Shown: positions 32,819 through 46,115, counted from the first letter of the stretch. The stretch: DNA of 64,000 nucleotides from Reticulascus tulasneorum (GCA_001557505.1 LSAX01000010.1:930001-994000), one strand, 5' to 3'. Numbers and translations are program-made. Notes: generated from the sequence alone by a model not told the origin.

Positions 32819-34869
32819 AGTCAAGTAGAGGAGCATGGCGGAGGCGTCTCGTCGATTCGGACGAGATTCTGTCTCGCTATTTGTTTAAACATAATGATAA
32901 TCTTATCAACTGCCATACTGATAAAGTTCTACAAAAGAGGAATCGTCGAGCTTCTTGTGATAAGGCTTGTAACTTGAATTTAGCCGAATGTGTAAAGTTG
33001 CATGTAAACAGTAGGGATGAAGTGGTCTACCGAAGCTCTGCCGGCCTGTGTTGGGGTGCTTAGATGTTCGGATTGCCGTACAAGAATATCTAGAAGATCA
33101 ACAGGGCATACATGCCATCGGCTGGCTGTATCCCAACATGCGACCAGTAGGTGGAACTCTGGTTTGCAATTACCAGGTTGGGGTGCGGCTTTGACGGTAC
33201 ATATAAACAAAATCAACCTCCCCTTCTAACCCTTATTCACGGACAAACCCGTAAATACTATCATTTCCGAAGCTAGGCTTTCATGGAACCTAGATCGAAA
33301 GGAACACCTATTGTTGGACACCCTATGCCGGAAGAGAAGTCTAGTAGGGCTAGCTTTCGTCCGGGATACCACGTTTACTGCGTCGTAAGCGACCGATTTA
33401 GACAAGACAAGGGGAAGAAGTGCTATGTTCGGGTCGATGTGGGCGGGCTTCCGCTCCTCATCAGTCACTAGGGGGACCAACTCCACATCGCCATGCTGAC
33501 ACAGCCGATAGCGTATAAATGGCCCTTGTTTGTGATGCTTTAGTTGGACCCCAACATCAATAGTACAGAAAAGAGCATCACGGTGTCGTCTATAGTCATC
33601 ATCCACCTCGGCTACATATACTAGGAGTTCTTTCTACAAGACTGAGTACATATGCACCGTGGCCGCCAGAAGAAAATCCAGACGACCCAGCCATCCTCTG
33701 GAGTTAGAGGAGGCAAACTGTAAGAAAGTCGTCGACGTTTGGTATCCCAGCTGTCGAGCTCTGTGTCCATCGTGGCGTTTGCCGCGATGGTAGGGCGTCT
33801 CTTCAGGTTTGATGTTCTGGTCAGCAATGCGGCGGCGTCTTCATGCTGTGTCTCATCACGTTGCAGTTACGGCCATGGGTATGGCCTGTCTTTTTAAGGT
33901 AGAAACGCCAGCAAAGGCCGGCGTGCGGGGAGTGGATTCGCGGGGAGGGCCGTTTCGTTTTCAAGATAAGGCGCTCCAAGGGTTCTGATAAACCTACGTC
34001 ATTCTCGCCAACCTTAATGATAAGCATCCATGAATGACACTGCATGTGAAGTGGGAGAACTTTGGTATGCCCGAGCTTGGAGAGAATTGAGAGGGAATCA
34101 TATCGCCAGGTGGTGCTTCTCCAACTTTAAACCTCCAGTTGATCAGTCAAAGTCACAGATCATTCAGGCGTCCCAAAGGTGTGGCATATAGCTTTCTTCT
34201 TGCTTCCCCGTTGTTACGCCGCGCCGTAGATAGTACGGGACTATCTACCGTGACCACTCTGGCCGACCCGTCATTACTTCCGGGGCCGGGCCACTTTTGG
34301 TGTTGACGTTTTTGGTTACTCGCCATCTGGTCTCGTTGATCGCCATGACGCAGTTCTTGTAGAAACTACGCCACAGTCGCCATCTGCTTATCGGCATTCC
34401 CATTCGTGGAGAAGCTGATGGACTGCACCACGATCCCTCATTCCATGGCATCGGGTTCTTTCCAGCCGACTTTTTGGGCTTTGATGCTGATAAGAATGGA
34501 AACTGGCTGCCAGTTTGTTGCAACATTCCAGATGCAAGTGCCGAGCGACAATTCGGGTTAATGACAGACCAGCCGCCCAGAGAGTTGTAGGTTTTGGATC
34601 CATACTGAAAGGTCGATCACCAAATGCCCAGACAATTCTTATCTATGTGGGGTAGCGCATCGAATGCTTAGGATGGAGAGGGGGCTATATTTGCCAGGAA
34701 CGCTCCTCTCAGGGAGAAAATGTTCTTGAGGACTTTTGTAGTAAGACTTAGGTTGTGAGATAAACTGCCATAAGCTGGTTCCAATCCCGTCGTCGGCGTT
34801 TCCGCACAAGCACAAGTTATACGTGCAGACCATAGTATTAGCTGCGTCTCAGTAACAAACTTGCAAAAG
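32819..34869. other. Intergenic, 2.05 kb
   Basis: Several short frames on both strands (for example + 33283-33471 and - 33606-33226) lack domains and splice continuity. A perfect 9-bp hairpin lies at 34226-34248. The last part should include the promoter of the transporter gene. Confidence 0.5.
34226..34248. repeat. Perfect 9-bp inverted repeat, 5-base loop
   Basis: GTAGATAGT and its exact complement ACTATCTAC flank the loop ACGGG. It is not followed by a T run and is not near a gene end. Its role is unknown. Confidence 0.7.
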
Positions 34870-36814
34870 ATGGAAAAGATGGTAATGTCTGCACCGGAGG
34901 ACGACAGGTCGCCTATGGAGAAGAAGGATGTCGAGAATGTGCCGGTTCCGGACTCGTCGAGCGAAACGCTCGGTGAAACCACAGAGACCAGCTTCGGTAG
35001 GTGTCTACATGGACATGAAAACCGATATAACGGACGCTAGAATGGCTAACGCGCACCTCTAGTTACGGCCGAGGGACGCTATACCGAACAGGAGTTCCAC
35101 AAGCTCAAACGCAAGGCAGACCGTTACCTGCTCCCACTGATGTGGCTCTGCTATGGCATTCAACAGACAGACAAGACCGCAATAGGCGTCCAAGCCATCT
35201 TTGGGCTGCGTGAGGATACGGGTCTCGTGGGACAGCAATATCAATGGCTGACTACCATCTTCTGTATGTTTATACTGCTCAACATGACATGGTGTGCATG
35301 CTAATCACAAGTCATGGTCGTAAGACCTCACCTATCTGATCTGTGAATTCCCTAGCAACATTGTCTTGCAGCGCTACAAGATGGGACGTACACTCTCCGT
35401 GTATATGATCTGCTGGGGCGTGGTGGTGCTCTGCATAGGGTTCGCGCAGAACTTCACGCAGCTGATTGCTCTGCGTGCGCTTCAGGGTGCATTTGAGTGC
35501 TGCATCTCCCCTGGCTTCATGCTGCTCGTGGGAACTTGGTATAAGACCCGCGAACATGCTTCCCGATCTTTGGTATTTCAGAGCGCCAACGCCGGATTCG
35601 GTGTCATTGCTCAGCTTGTCATGTACGGTTTGGGCGTGCTGGGTCAGAGGAACGCTGCGGAGCAATCGTGGCGCTATATCTCCTATGTATGTTGAAGTAC
35701 TCGAGCCAGTTCTCAAGGGGAAACCAGCTAACAGGGAGGTACAGTTCCTGGGGAGCTTGACGATCCTCGTGGGTTGTTTATGTCTCGTACTGCTTGGGAC
35801 GCCATCTGAAGTGAGGTGGTTATCCGAGGAGGAGAAAAAGATGGTATGAAACCTCCAAATGCGGAAGCCGTTGCAGCCTCTACTCGTTGTAGGAGAATAA
35901 GCTGACAGGTTCTAGGCAAGCGCAAGAATCATGTCAAATAATACCGGTCACGATCGGACCGCGCTCAAGGCGTGGAAGTGGAAGCAAGTACGGGAGTGTC
36001 TGATCGACCCATGCTTCTATTTCGCCGGTCTCAACGCCTTTCTAAGCTCCGTGCCTAACGGCGGTTTGACGACTTTTGCAAACATCATGATTACGACTTT
36101 TGGTTTTAGTAAGATTTTATGCAGGCTTGCGCCTTTTCACATCGATGGAGATTCTAACCTTTCATAGCAAATCTGCAAGCCATCCTGATCGACATCCCCC
36201 GTTCCGTCTTCTCGGTGATCTACTTCATCATCATCGGCATAATCTGCAGCAAACGCAAGGATCTGCGCATGTGGTTCATGGCCTTCAGCGTCCTGCCCCC
36301 TTTCGCCGGCCTTCTAGGCATGTCACTGGTTCCCAACGGCGAGGACACGAAGTGGGCCAAATGGGGCTGCTACTTCATGTCTGTGACGTACGTTGTCGCC
36401 CTCTTCCTCGCTTGGACCTTGATCCCCAGCAACACGGCCGGCCGCACCAAGCGCACCATCACGAGCAGCTTTACGTTTGTGGGCTACTGCGTCGGCAACA
36501 TGACCGGCAGCCAGATCTTCAAGAGCACGGATGCGCCGCGCTACATCCCCGGTACTATCGGGTGTGCTGTGTGCTTCGGGCTCGAGTTCTTTCTCATCTT
36601 GCTGTGGCGTTTTACGTTGGTTATGCGGAACAGGAGGAGAGATAGAAAGATGGCTTCCGATGGACTGACGGAGGAGGAGAGGACAAGAAGAGGCAAAGAG
36701 ATGGGAGAGCAAGATTACACGGATTTCGAGAACCCTTACGTGAGTACCTCCAACCCCAAAATCAAAATACTTGACACGGCTAACGTCAATGAACAGTTCA
36801 GATATGCATTGTGA
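34870..36814 (+). CDS. MFS transporter, allantoate permease (Dal5) family
   Basis: This plasma-membrane transporter belongs to the anion:cation symporter branch of the major facilitator superfamily, which takes up allantoate, ureidosuccinate, nicotinate-like acids or short peptides. Exons 34870-34996, 35063-35263, 35325-35686, 35745-35843, 35916-36108, 36168-36739 and 36797-36814 join in phase to give 523 aa. Family landmarks are LMWLCYGIQQTDKTAIG in TM1, LTYLICEFPSNIVLQRYKMGR in TM2 and the following loop, and LRALQGAFECCISPGFMLL in TM4. FRYAL stands at the C-terminus. Hydrophobic stretches fit 12 membrane spans. The final coding exon of 18 nt rests on a GTGAGT donor and the conserved tail. 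Reading through instead would add ~20 residues. The exact substrate cannot be inferred. Confidence 0.92.
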
Positions 36815-37176
36815 GCGATGGAGGTCCGATAGATACGAGTGATTTGAGTTTTAGCAATGCGCCAGCGTAGACAAATCTTAGATCTTTAAAGTAGAATCCA
36901 ATATCTCGAGATCCAACCGCCCCACATAAAGGCAGACAGGCGTATGCCATTCACGTCGGGTCGTTAATAAGCAAAACTCACCGAACGTTCGCCTCACACC
37001 TAAACCTATGTGTCCATCATATGTGTCTTTGCCTCGTATTCTCATGATGGTAAAAGGTCTCCACATACCGGCGCAACCGGGCCGAAACAAATTGCATCTA
37101 GTCCGTTGAATTCTAGACTACAGGAACCAGAATCCCCATCTTTCAACACCCTTATCACCGGACTATCTTACCCAAC
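36815..37176. other. Intergenic, 362 bp
   Basis: This is the transporter 3' flank and acetyltransferase promoter. No distinct element is seen. Confidence 0.5.
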
Positions 37177-37932
37177 ATGTCTACGCCGGCGACAGCCCAG
37201 GACGCTGTCAAAATCGAGCTCATTGACCGAGAGGAGGATATCGCAGAGGCTTACGAATGCGTGCGCGCGACTTTCGGTCGTCAGATCCGCGATGGGATCT
37301 GGATAGCCATGAACCCGGGCTGGGACACGCCGAAGGGCAAGGCGCGGGGCGTGGCCAACCTGGTCAGGCGATTCCATTCCACGACCACCAACAAGGACGG
37401 CAAGCCGAACGCGATCTTCCTCAAAGCCACAGTGCCGGATCCAGCTCGTCAAGGCGGACGCATCATCGTCGGCCTGTCGATCTGGCTCCAGCTCTCCATG
37501 GTTGACGGCTACGGCGACGTGCCCTCAGCCGACCTGCGCAAGAGCATGGATCTCGAGGCGCTCTACCCGGGCAATGAGCCGGAGCAGCGCTACCTCTGCC
37601 AGCTCTACGCCTCGCTCGTGAAGCACCGCGTAGCATTCGTAAAGGAGAAGGCGAGCGCGGACCCGCCCGCAATCATGGTCCTGGACCTCTGCGTCGTTGA
37701 CCCCCAGTTCCAGCGCAGGGGCATCGCAGGGAAGCTGGTGCAATGGGGTCTAGATGAGGCGAAGCGCCGAGGCGGGCTTGAGTCTACCACCGAGGCATCT
37801 AGTATGGGCAGGCATGCGTATGCGCGGGTTGGCTTTCACATGGGCCCGGACGTCGAGTATGTCGTTGATGAGGAGTTTGCGAAGCGCGCAACACCGCCTA
37901 ATGTGTTCATGCGCACTGGAAGTGTCGACTAG
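37177..37932 (+). CDS. GNAT-family N-acetyltransferase
   Basis: This GCN5-related acetyltransferase uses acetyl-CoA to modify an amine. Its acceptor cannot be predicted. It is a single exon of 251 aa with no signal peptide, so probably cytosolic. Motif A follows the core strand: VLDLCVVDPQF then QRRGIAGKLVQWGLDEA (~179-195). The Gln/Arg-x-x-Gly-x-Ala acetyl-CoA loop is intact. Motif B-like AYARVGFHMG is near the end. The N-terminal ~90 residues resemble other fungal small-molecule GNATs. It lies downstream of the transporter on the same strand with its own spacer. A functional link is possible but not shown. Confidence 0.9.
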   Translation: MSTPATAQDAVKIELIDREEDIAEAYECVRATFGRQIRDGIWIAMNPGWDTPKGKARGVANLVRRFHSTTTNKDGKPNAIFLKATVPDPARQGGRIIVGLSIWLQLSMVDGYGDVPSADLRKSMDLEALYPGNEPEQRYLCQLYASLVKHRVAFVKEKASADPPAIMVLDLCVVDPQFQRRGIAGKLVQWGLDEAKRRGGLESTTEASSMGRHAYARVGFHMGPDVEYVVDEEFAKRATPPNVFMRTGSVD

Positions 37933-38468
37933 AGAAGCGGACCAATCTAAGAATTGGATTCTCTCTCCTATGCTATCTTCACCTGTTGTATCCAAATCCA
38001 TGGGCGGGACACCTGAGATACCCCTGAGAGGGAAGGAGCATATCTGCATTGTTACACGCAGCCTGTTCATAATCAGGACATTTAGCAGTCTAGAAAGCAT
38101 CCGCCAATGTTGCCACTGTCGTGCCTTGAATATTACGAAAGATAATATGTAGGCCGCTATTGTCCTAGTGCTCTGACGAGGCCCAGGAGAGGAAATTCCA
38201 CGATAGAGACCTGTCTTCGATCAAAATACTCCAACTTAGCGCCGAAAGCTGGGTCTGAGTGCCGATTAGCTACGCATCTATTTCCCGAGTAGGTAGAACC
38301 CAGGCTTTCGATCAAAGTACCCATTGTCAACGATTAAAGCTACCACTATGATTGAATGACGTATAATACCGAATCCCAGACGTTTTTGTCATCAGAGCCT
38401 CAAAGGCTTCAATGCTATCCAAACCACTTGAAATCACGCTCCGCTATCAAACGCCGTCAAGCACGCCT
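37933..38468. other. Intergenic between convergent genes
   Basis: This 536 bp holds the two 3' UTRs. No other feature is seen. Confidence 0.5.
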
Positions 38469-41400
38469 CTAATCCAGCTTGTCTGACCGCCGGTTCATAT
38501 CGCCGGCAAGGTTCATATGCATAATGGCCTCGGTCGTCCAATCCTCCTCATCCTGTACGCTGTCCGCCTTGTCCCTCCAGATATCAATGCTCTCTCGCCC
38601 ATCCACGCCAGGCAGCCGGATCTGGGGAGGCGCCTGACCACCCCTTGAGGTTGGCTTCTGCGCGACGGGAGGGGGCCTCTGGTCATTGCCAAATTGGTCG
38701 AAGTCGGGGAGTTCGTACCCGTGAGATGGGTTGGTCATTCTCAGCGGCGGCGCACCCGGCTGACCCAGAATCTCCTTTGAATCGTCCATGGATGGGCGTC
38801 CGATGTGACCGTAGCTGATTTCTTGATCGCTAGGTGGCATTTCTGCTAGACCAGCTGCAGGCATAGCAGCCATCTGATCAATCTGATTCTCGAACTCCTC
38901 CTGTTCCAGAATCTGGGGCGCGTGCTCAACATTCCGCAAGCTGGAAGCGCCAGCCATGGGAAAGCCCATGCTTCGTTGACTGCCCATTGACGCGCGGTTA
39001 GGGTCTGCCGGGTCGCCTGGTCCAGGATCACCACCAATGTCCGCTGGGTCCATATCACGGATGGCAAATTGAGCCATGGTGCGCATCTTCCGGGTGACCC
39101 AGCCGGCAAGGATCTTACCACGTTGTTTCTCGCCAAGGCGTGATCTTGGGAAATCGCCCTTGTTAACGAAGGCGACGATATCGACGATGATCTGATGCTC
39201 ATTGAGAATGGCATTGACAATCACGGGAACGATCGACGCAAGATACGCTTTACGGCTCACTTCAACAAGAACAACAACAAGCCCACCTGCTTGAAACACA
39301 GCGCTGGAAAAGAGTTAGTACCTTTTAGCAGGGCTGTTGGGCTCAGACTCACCATCCACTAGGTACGACGTTTCGATGGCAGCGCTCAACCGAAGACTCG
39401 ATGTCCATGGGAAAGTGACTGAGACCATTGATCTCGAAAGTCTCTCCAATACTCCCTAGAACGAACAGAACCTGCATATCTACTTGTGCGCCTCCAGGAC
39501 CAATGGGCCGGCTAACGTTGTGCAAGAAGCCTAGGTCGCCAGTCCTGACGTATGCAATGTTCGGGTCTCCGTCCATCGTGCGACCATCAAAGCGCTCGGC
39601 GTCGAAAGCGTCCTTGGAGCCGTAGAAGGACTTCACGCAGGCTTCAGAATCAACCCAAATCTCTCCATACTCACCATCATGGCAGAGCAGACGGCTTTCC
39701 GGGTTGACAATGGCGATCTGTGTTGAAACCGGCACCATACCCGAATCCTGAATGAGAAGAGCCTTCGGGTCTGTCTCCGGGTCTACCGGAATGACGAGAC
39801 CTCTTCGCATAGCCTTCGTATCCAGCCACAGCTCGATAGGTTCGATGCACATGTACGAACGCGAAGCGACCATCGGATTCAAGACGTGTGAGTAGACAGT
39901 GTTGATAGCTGTCCTATCGAGGCCCGTAGCAGCGAAGTGCAGCCGTACTTTCTGGAACACGTCTACTCTTGGTCGACTGTCTGCAGATATCATCATGTTC
40001 TTCAGCTCGTGAAGGGTGAAGCCCTTGCCCTGCATCATAGCCATTGCATGGTCCAGCATCTGAGGCGTCGCGTACGTATCCTTGATCTTGTACCTGGATA
40101 GTGTAACGAACAGGGACATCGGGTTCTGAGCAAATTCCACGGGTGAGAGCAGGTATGTCGGCGTGCCAATGTAAATGCCCATCAAACAGGAGTGAATGAA
40201 ACCGAGGCCTGTGGTGCTGCGCACACAGCCCAAGACTGGTCGAGAGCTGGTCATTTGACACGTCTCCTTCTGGACCTTACACATCCCAAGGATAGTATCA
40301 TGACCAAGTTGAACCGCTATCCTCCGTTGGTCGGGCGTCCAGTAGGTCCAAACAATGACTGGGTATCCATGCTGAATCCAAGCGGGCTCCATCGTGATAC
40401 CAAGATCTCGCAAACCGCTGCTCTGCTTCGGCGGCTTGGTGGTATTATAGTAGTTAGGTATTGGGATTTTGAGGATTTGAGCGGACTGTTTGATGTGGCT
40501 GGCCACAGGCTTCAACTTGATGAGATGATCCACGTCTTGGTTAACGAGTACCGCCTTGACTGTGTAATCGGCAACAAGATGTAGGAAAGCAGGAACATCC
40601 TCGTTGAGTCGATTCTGATCCAGGGGTGCCATTGGCAGAATAACGGCTCCAAGGTTGATGCATGCGTGAACAGCAAAGATAAACTCCTCTGAATGCGTAT
40701 ACATGAGAATAACATGGTCACCAGCACGAACCTTCACCTTGTTCTTGAGGTATAATGCCACAGCCGCAACTCTCATGTCGAACTTCTTCCATGTGATGCC
40801 CTTCCCTTCCCTACCGCGACCGTCGATCGTACAGTACGAGAGTTCTTCTGGTTGACGTGCCACACGCCACTGGATGAGGTCTGTGATGCAGGAGAAGTTG
40901 TTTAGCGGGGTTGAAGTCCGGTCATCGATAACAACCTCCCGCCGATCGATGCCAGAGTACTGCTTGTCGGCAGGCACGAGAATATCGGCACGCGAATTTG
41001 ATGCGATGGGTGACCAAATACCCCCAATTGGGTCTACGCCAATGGGGAGATTGAGTACAGCATGCTCCACACCAAATTTCACACGAACGCATGGGAGGTT
41101 TCCGAGATCGAACTCCCTCCGGCACAGCATGTTCCCGATCTCCCGCCGTCCATTCTTGACCACCCTAGGCAAAGAATTCGGTGCTGTGATCATGACGCAG
41201 TAAAGCCTGAGATGGTGTTCTTGCATCAACACCTCTATGCACCGCTCCGCCAGGGAATCCAGAAGGGCTGTATCCAACTGTCTAGGGGCCCCGCCGGATG
41301 TCAATGGTGCTGTTGAGGCCGCCGGAGATTCCAACACGACAATCGGGAGATGCTCTTCATTGACAAAAATATCAAAGGCAGAGCAGTCGTAAATTTTCGG

Positions 41401-44266
41401 AACATTCTTGACAATGCTGACGACTATGTGCTGAACAAAGAAATGGCGATGCTCAGCAATCTCGGCACCATGCTCCACCCATTCAACCTTCTGCCGGATA
41501 CGATCTTCATATAGGCCAAGGATGAAGATTTTCCCTTCAATAACGGTTCCGAGAAGTCCAGTTCGTAGGAACTCCGGTTCGACCGCAGTCGGCGTTGGCT
41601 CGCCTGGCTCGAACTTATAAGGTCGAGCATGGAATATCTGCTCCGTATGCTTTGGCAGCGCCCAAAACCCGCCTGACAACGAGGGAGAGTCGACCCAGAT
41701 CTCTCCAACTGAATGGGGAGACGCTAGTAGTCCAGTTTCTGGGTCCACCACTGACAATGTCGCGTCGGGAATCGGATATCCAAAGGCGCCAACTCGAACA
41801 GTCCCTGGCTCGTTGGAGCCTCTCTTTCTGGCCTCGTCGCCAATCGCCACTACCACAACTTCGTTGGTCTTCAGTGCTTCCCGATCAAGGAGGACCTCGC
41901 TCAGCTCGTTCTTGGCACGCTGCTCCTTTGCAGCTGTGGCACCTCCTCCCAGCAAACTTCCAAAGCCATTGGACGGCGCCGGTTTCTCCTTCTCCTTCTC
42001 TTCTTTGTCCGTATCAGAATCCTCGTCGAAACCCATGTCGAGTTTCAAAGGACATCCCATGCGTTCCTCACCACCTAGCCAGTCTCTGACACTGATGGCC
42101 ATGCCGCCATGCTCGGGCAAGCAAAGCATCGGAGCCACAACTTCTCTGGCGCGTGGGTTGCGTAGTGGTCGTAGCCACCTGTCTGCCAAGACCTCATGGA
42201 ACTCACTATCCACTGTCAAGGTATCAATCAAGCAGAGCTTGACGGTCTGGAAGTTCGGCTCCATTCCTTTCTTGTAATTCCGAGTAGTCATTGGGTCGGA
42301 TTGATAGTTATAAGCGGCTCGTTTGAGTCCAGGGTAGTCTGCGACCATCAACGTCGCCTTGTACTTTGTGATGAGATGAGCGTAAAGACCGGGAACCTCA
42401 ACGGCCTTGCTTTCCATCCATACTGTGGTATGGCCGCCATAGACAGTCAACAGGACTCCTAGGATCATACCGATGCCTTGTCGCGGGTCCAAATAGGAAA
42501 GCAGGATTTCACTACCAGCCCCGGCTCCGATCAATCGGCCATTTTTATCTCTCAGAGAACGACTAAAGGTATCACCAGGTCCATTTCCGGGAACTGTGGA
42601 TACAATGGCGCTCATGCATGCCAACTGATGCATAATGGTCCTGTGACTGAGAACAACTCCTCTCAAATCACCGGTTGGCGCCCTTGAAAACTCAATATAC
42701 GCCAAATCCGGGACCACTAGAGCTGGGACATCTTCCTTCCGCTTTGGGTGGAAGCTGCCAAACTCGTTGGTCTTCCACCACTCCACACCTTTCGGCCAAT
42801 TCAACTTCTGAGTTGTTATATCTCGCTGGAACGCTTTGAGATTGTTGTCGGTCGTGAGGGCAAGATGAGCTTGGGTTGACGTAAGTATAAGGTTGAGCTT
42901 TTGATAGTCTTGGAGATCGTTGATGGGGACCGCGACAACTCCAGCAATGAAGCAGCCCAGCAAGGCAATTGCGAAATCGATGACCTCGGAATCGCGATAA
43001 ATAAGCGCAACTCGATCGCCTCGATATAACGAGCTCTTGTCTCGAATGACTTGTGCCACCTTCTCCGCTCTTGCTTCGAGTTTGTCCCATGTAATGGATG
43101 CGATTTCCTTGCCTTTACTGTCCAGCACCCAATAAGCCGGCAGTTTGGCCGATGTCCTTCCCCTGTGTCTCAGCACCGCAGCAATGTTGTCGAACCTTGA
43201 CATGGGAGTATTCCCGTCATGGGGATCATATATCGCAAATGGGACTTCTCTCGGCTCCAGAGGCATTTGGTATTCCAGCACTTCTGGCGGGGGAAGATCG
43301 CTGGCGCTTAGCATTGGCGGCGCCATAGCTGCTGTTGGCGAAAAGGCGTCGCCTGAGGAGTATCGTTGGGGCCCGCCATATTCCCCCTGGGCTTGGTGAT
43401 CGAAAGCTTGCTGGCCTGTAAAGTCTGAGAAGTAGCCAGTTGAATCCATCATGGTACCCGTGCGACTGTCGTATTGGTTTTGTGGATGATGATGCTGCTG
43501 CTGTTGCTGCTGCTCGTATTGCTGGCGGTGGTCCACGTACGTGCCTTGCTGCTCGGGGTTGAAGGCGTAGTCAGTTGACACCATGGTCCCGGATCGCGTG
43601 GGCGGGTCGTTGTTCCCGGCACCCAGGAACAAAGAGTCGTGCTGCTGCATCATCGGTCTCTGGTCGGCAAGAGGACCTCCTGGACGCAGCAGACCAGCCG
43701 GGTTCATATCGGGAGAGCCAAAGCCACCAGAGGCTTGGCGGTAGGTTGGCGAGCTCGGGCTATTCGGGTCGGACTCCCTGCCGCCGAGCGCTGCGAGCGC
43801 CGCGGCTCGGTGGCCATCGCTTGAGGGGTGGATGGAACTGTCTGGAGAGTGTATTCCCAAACCGCTTCGTTGTTCTGCGAGAGTAGGGGCGCCGCCTGCA
43901 CCGGGGCCGAAGTATATGGAGAGAAGTTGTGTTCTTCGTTTCTGATATCTGTAGAAGAGAGAGCAGTTAGAGCTTGACTTGTCCGTGGTGCCAGTATTCG
44001 CCGGGACCTACCCTTTCTCTGTGATGTCACCCTCCTATTCCAATCAACACGCGTCAGCACTGTAGTCTTACGATTGCTCGTTGGGCGTCGCGGGACCGCC
44101 ATGGGAGCGCATCTTAATAGAAGTCGCAGCGAACCGGCCATGGAACGGCGCAAGAAGGCGACGCAGGGAGGTAAAGACGACGACGGTCAAGAGGGCGACA
44201 TACCTCCAATTCTCTCTCTAGCTCGTCGAGCTTGTCCTGCAACTCTGGACTTAAATCTGGTTCCAT
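38469..44266 (-). CDS. CPS1: CPS1/DIP2-like protein: DMAP1-binding and two adenylate-forming domains
   Basis: This is the fungal member of the DIP2 family, first known as the virulence-related CPS1 of Cochliobolus. Exons 44266-44204, 44034-44012, 43948-39353 and 39303-38469 give 1838 aa. Exon 1 opens the DMAP1-binding domain (SPELQDKLDELERELE). A disordered Ser/Pro/Gln region with a Gln-His run (about 174-188) follows. Two tandem AMP-binding (acyl-CoA ligase-like) modules come next, the first from about residue 245 and the second from about 980. The C-terminus contains VTRKMRTMAQF and an acidic-Pro tail. Family members handle fatty acyl-AMP/CoA and affect lipid homeostasis and morphogenesis; the fungal substrate is unknown. 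The 23-nt second exon is supported by exact phase and by the motif EGDITEKGYQKRR that it completes. The full length matches homologues. Confidence 0.93.
43499..43521. repeat. CAG/CTG-rich low-complexity tract within CPS1
   Basis: Interrupted CTG triplets on the plus strand encode a Gln run followed by His residues in the disordered N-terminal part of the CPS1/DIP2 protein. Such tracts often vary in length between strains. Confidence 0.7.
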
Positions 44267-46115
44267 ACTTGCTGCTTCGTGATGGCTGTCAAAAGGAGCC
44301 TAGCAGCGCCCGGTGCTTTGGGTGGTGAATGGAGGACAAGCGCCGAGTAGTGTCGACCTTCGACTGGCTTTGTCTGTTTCCGTCTCTCCCCCAAGTCTCG
44401 TGACGTAGGTAGGCCAGGTCCTGGTCCTGGACCTTGAAATTCGGGAACACGAGGAGGGGTTGTTTAGGGCCTGCCTGCCAGGGACGGTCGGTGGCTGGCT
44501 CCGTCACTTGAAGTCACTCTGCAAACCTCTGGGCCGCTAACTTTGCTTACCACCTCATAAGTTACTCCAGTACCGTCCCTTAATGCCTTAGTTGGACATG
44601 GTAAGAAAGAAGAGCCTGACGGACACGAATCAAACTCTTAGACGTCATGTATGTATGAAGGGTATCATATCACAACTGTTCTATTGACAGGCAAAATCAG
44701 GATATCACCCGGCTTCGTCTCCTTTACAATTTGCAGGTACCGCTTCGAGAAGTGCTCTCGGTACTTTCGTGTTCTTTCGGCCGCTGCCACACCCACCCGC
44801 ACATACTTCCCCAGCGAGAAAACAGCGGTACAGGTACAGAACCATAATTATGATGCGAATACGGCAGCGGGCACATTCCCATATTCGGCTAAATCTGGCC
44901 CCAGCGCCCATCCACCCCCCATCCCCCCTTGTCTCTCGAGCCAGGGCACCCGCTTAGCGCCCTGCCTTCGTATTCAAGGCCGAGAGGAACAAAACCCCAC
45001 CCACCGCATTCATTCTGCCACAAAATTGGCGTATTAGGTAAGTCGCTTTTTGGAGTAAAACCCTGCCAGAGAATTCTCTGTACCTTCAGCCAAACCTTCC
45101 AACAGCATCATCATCATCTCAGCTTGACATGTGTATTTGGGCTTCAGGCGCAGTCGCCACACACACCGTACATCGACATGAAATCGTTGGCGTTCCCTAC
45201 ATCCATTCTTTCCCTCTCGGTCTCAAAGCTGAGGCACCACAATGACGAGGTCAGCAGGTGGTGTGGCTCTGCCTTAATTTAGGTCGTTGAACAAAGCCTG
45301 CCCTCATTGCTTTGTCTATTCGAGGCATCAAATCCCACCCGCGTCTCTTTCCCTTCTTCGATCATTCTGACAGCATGTCGTGAAGCTTGGGCCCAGATGT
45401 CCAGAGGGTCGTCACCCTCGAACTCCGACCGTACCTGTCGTCGACGGTCGGTCAAAACAGATACTCTTAGGTAAGCTCATCCTCTTTTTCACGACCTTGC
45501 CAGCATCACATGATGAGATATACACATATACACAGACCTGTTCTGAACAATCGTGTCGATAAATATGGTTTTAAAATCCTGACATGTTACCTCTTGCCCA
45601 ACATACTACCTCGCTCTTTCAGTTGTTGGACCACCACTGACCAGCTCAGATTTTCACTAGTCAACCTATAAATGATCACGGCTCGATGAGCTCCGCGATC
45701 CCGTGCTTCCCTAGGGACAATTGCGTTGTTCATGACATATAACTGGCAGGCACCACAATGGACCAGTTGTCACCTTCGCCCGTGCTTTGTTCATCCTGGT
45801 CCATAACAGCATTTTTCTTCTCTTTGTCGCGAACAGCCGACTTCGTAGATAAACAATACATCCTTTCCGTGCAATCTTAGAAGCCTAAGTGTTGTGGGTG
45901 GTGTTCAGCTCACACGTCAAGTGAACAAAGCTCCTGTATTCCTGAGAACAAGCTATTGTGTGTCAAAACCAACATAAAACTCTTGGCCCATACACAGCCG
46001 CTCCTCGGATCTTAAGAACTATATAAGAAGTCAATTCTGCTGCGCTGCAACATCGTGACCGCTTGCTCCGCATCTAAGATCATTTCATCTCCAAGCCACA
46101 AGCTTTATATATACA
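44267..46115. promoter_or_regulatory. Divergent upstream region, 1.85 kb
   Basis: This separates the CPS1/DIP2 start from the gene at 46116. It holds a TATA box (46020-46027) and good splice donors without assigned exons (GGTAAGT at 45035 and GGTAAGC at 45470), which suggests a spliced 5' leader or a non-coding transcript. Several ATG-led short frames (for example 45178-45282) could be upstream frames. Confidence 0.45.
46020..46027 (+). promoter_or_regulatory. TATA box of the 713-aa protein gene
   Basis: TATATAAG lies 88 bases before the ATG at 46116. Confidence 0.45.

Noticed and set aside
33226..33606. 126-codon minus frame and 62-codon plus frame (33283-33471) covering the same bases
   Set aside because: Both look loosely protein-like but neither has a recognised family or intron structure. 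The overlap on opposite strands makes at least one a shadow.
41370..42290. Long frames on the plus strand inside CPS1/DIP2
   Set aside because: Shadows of a well-supported single gene on the opposite strand.
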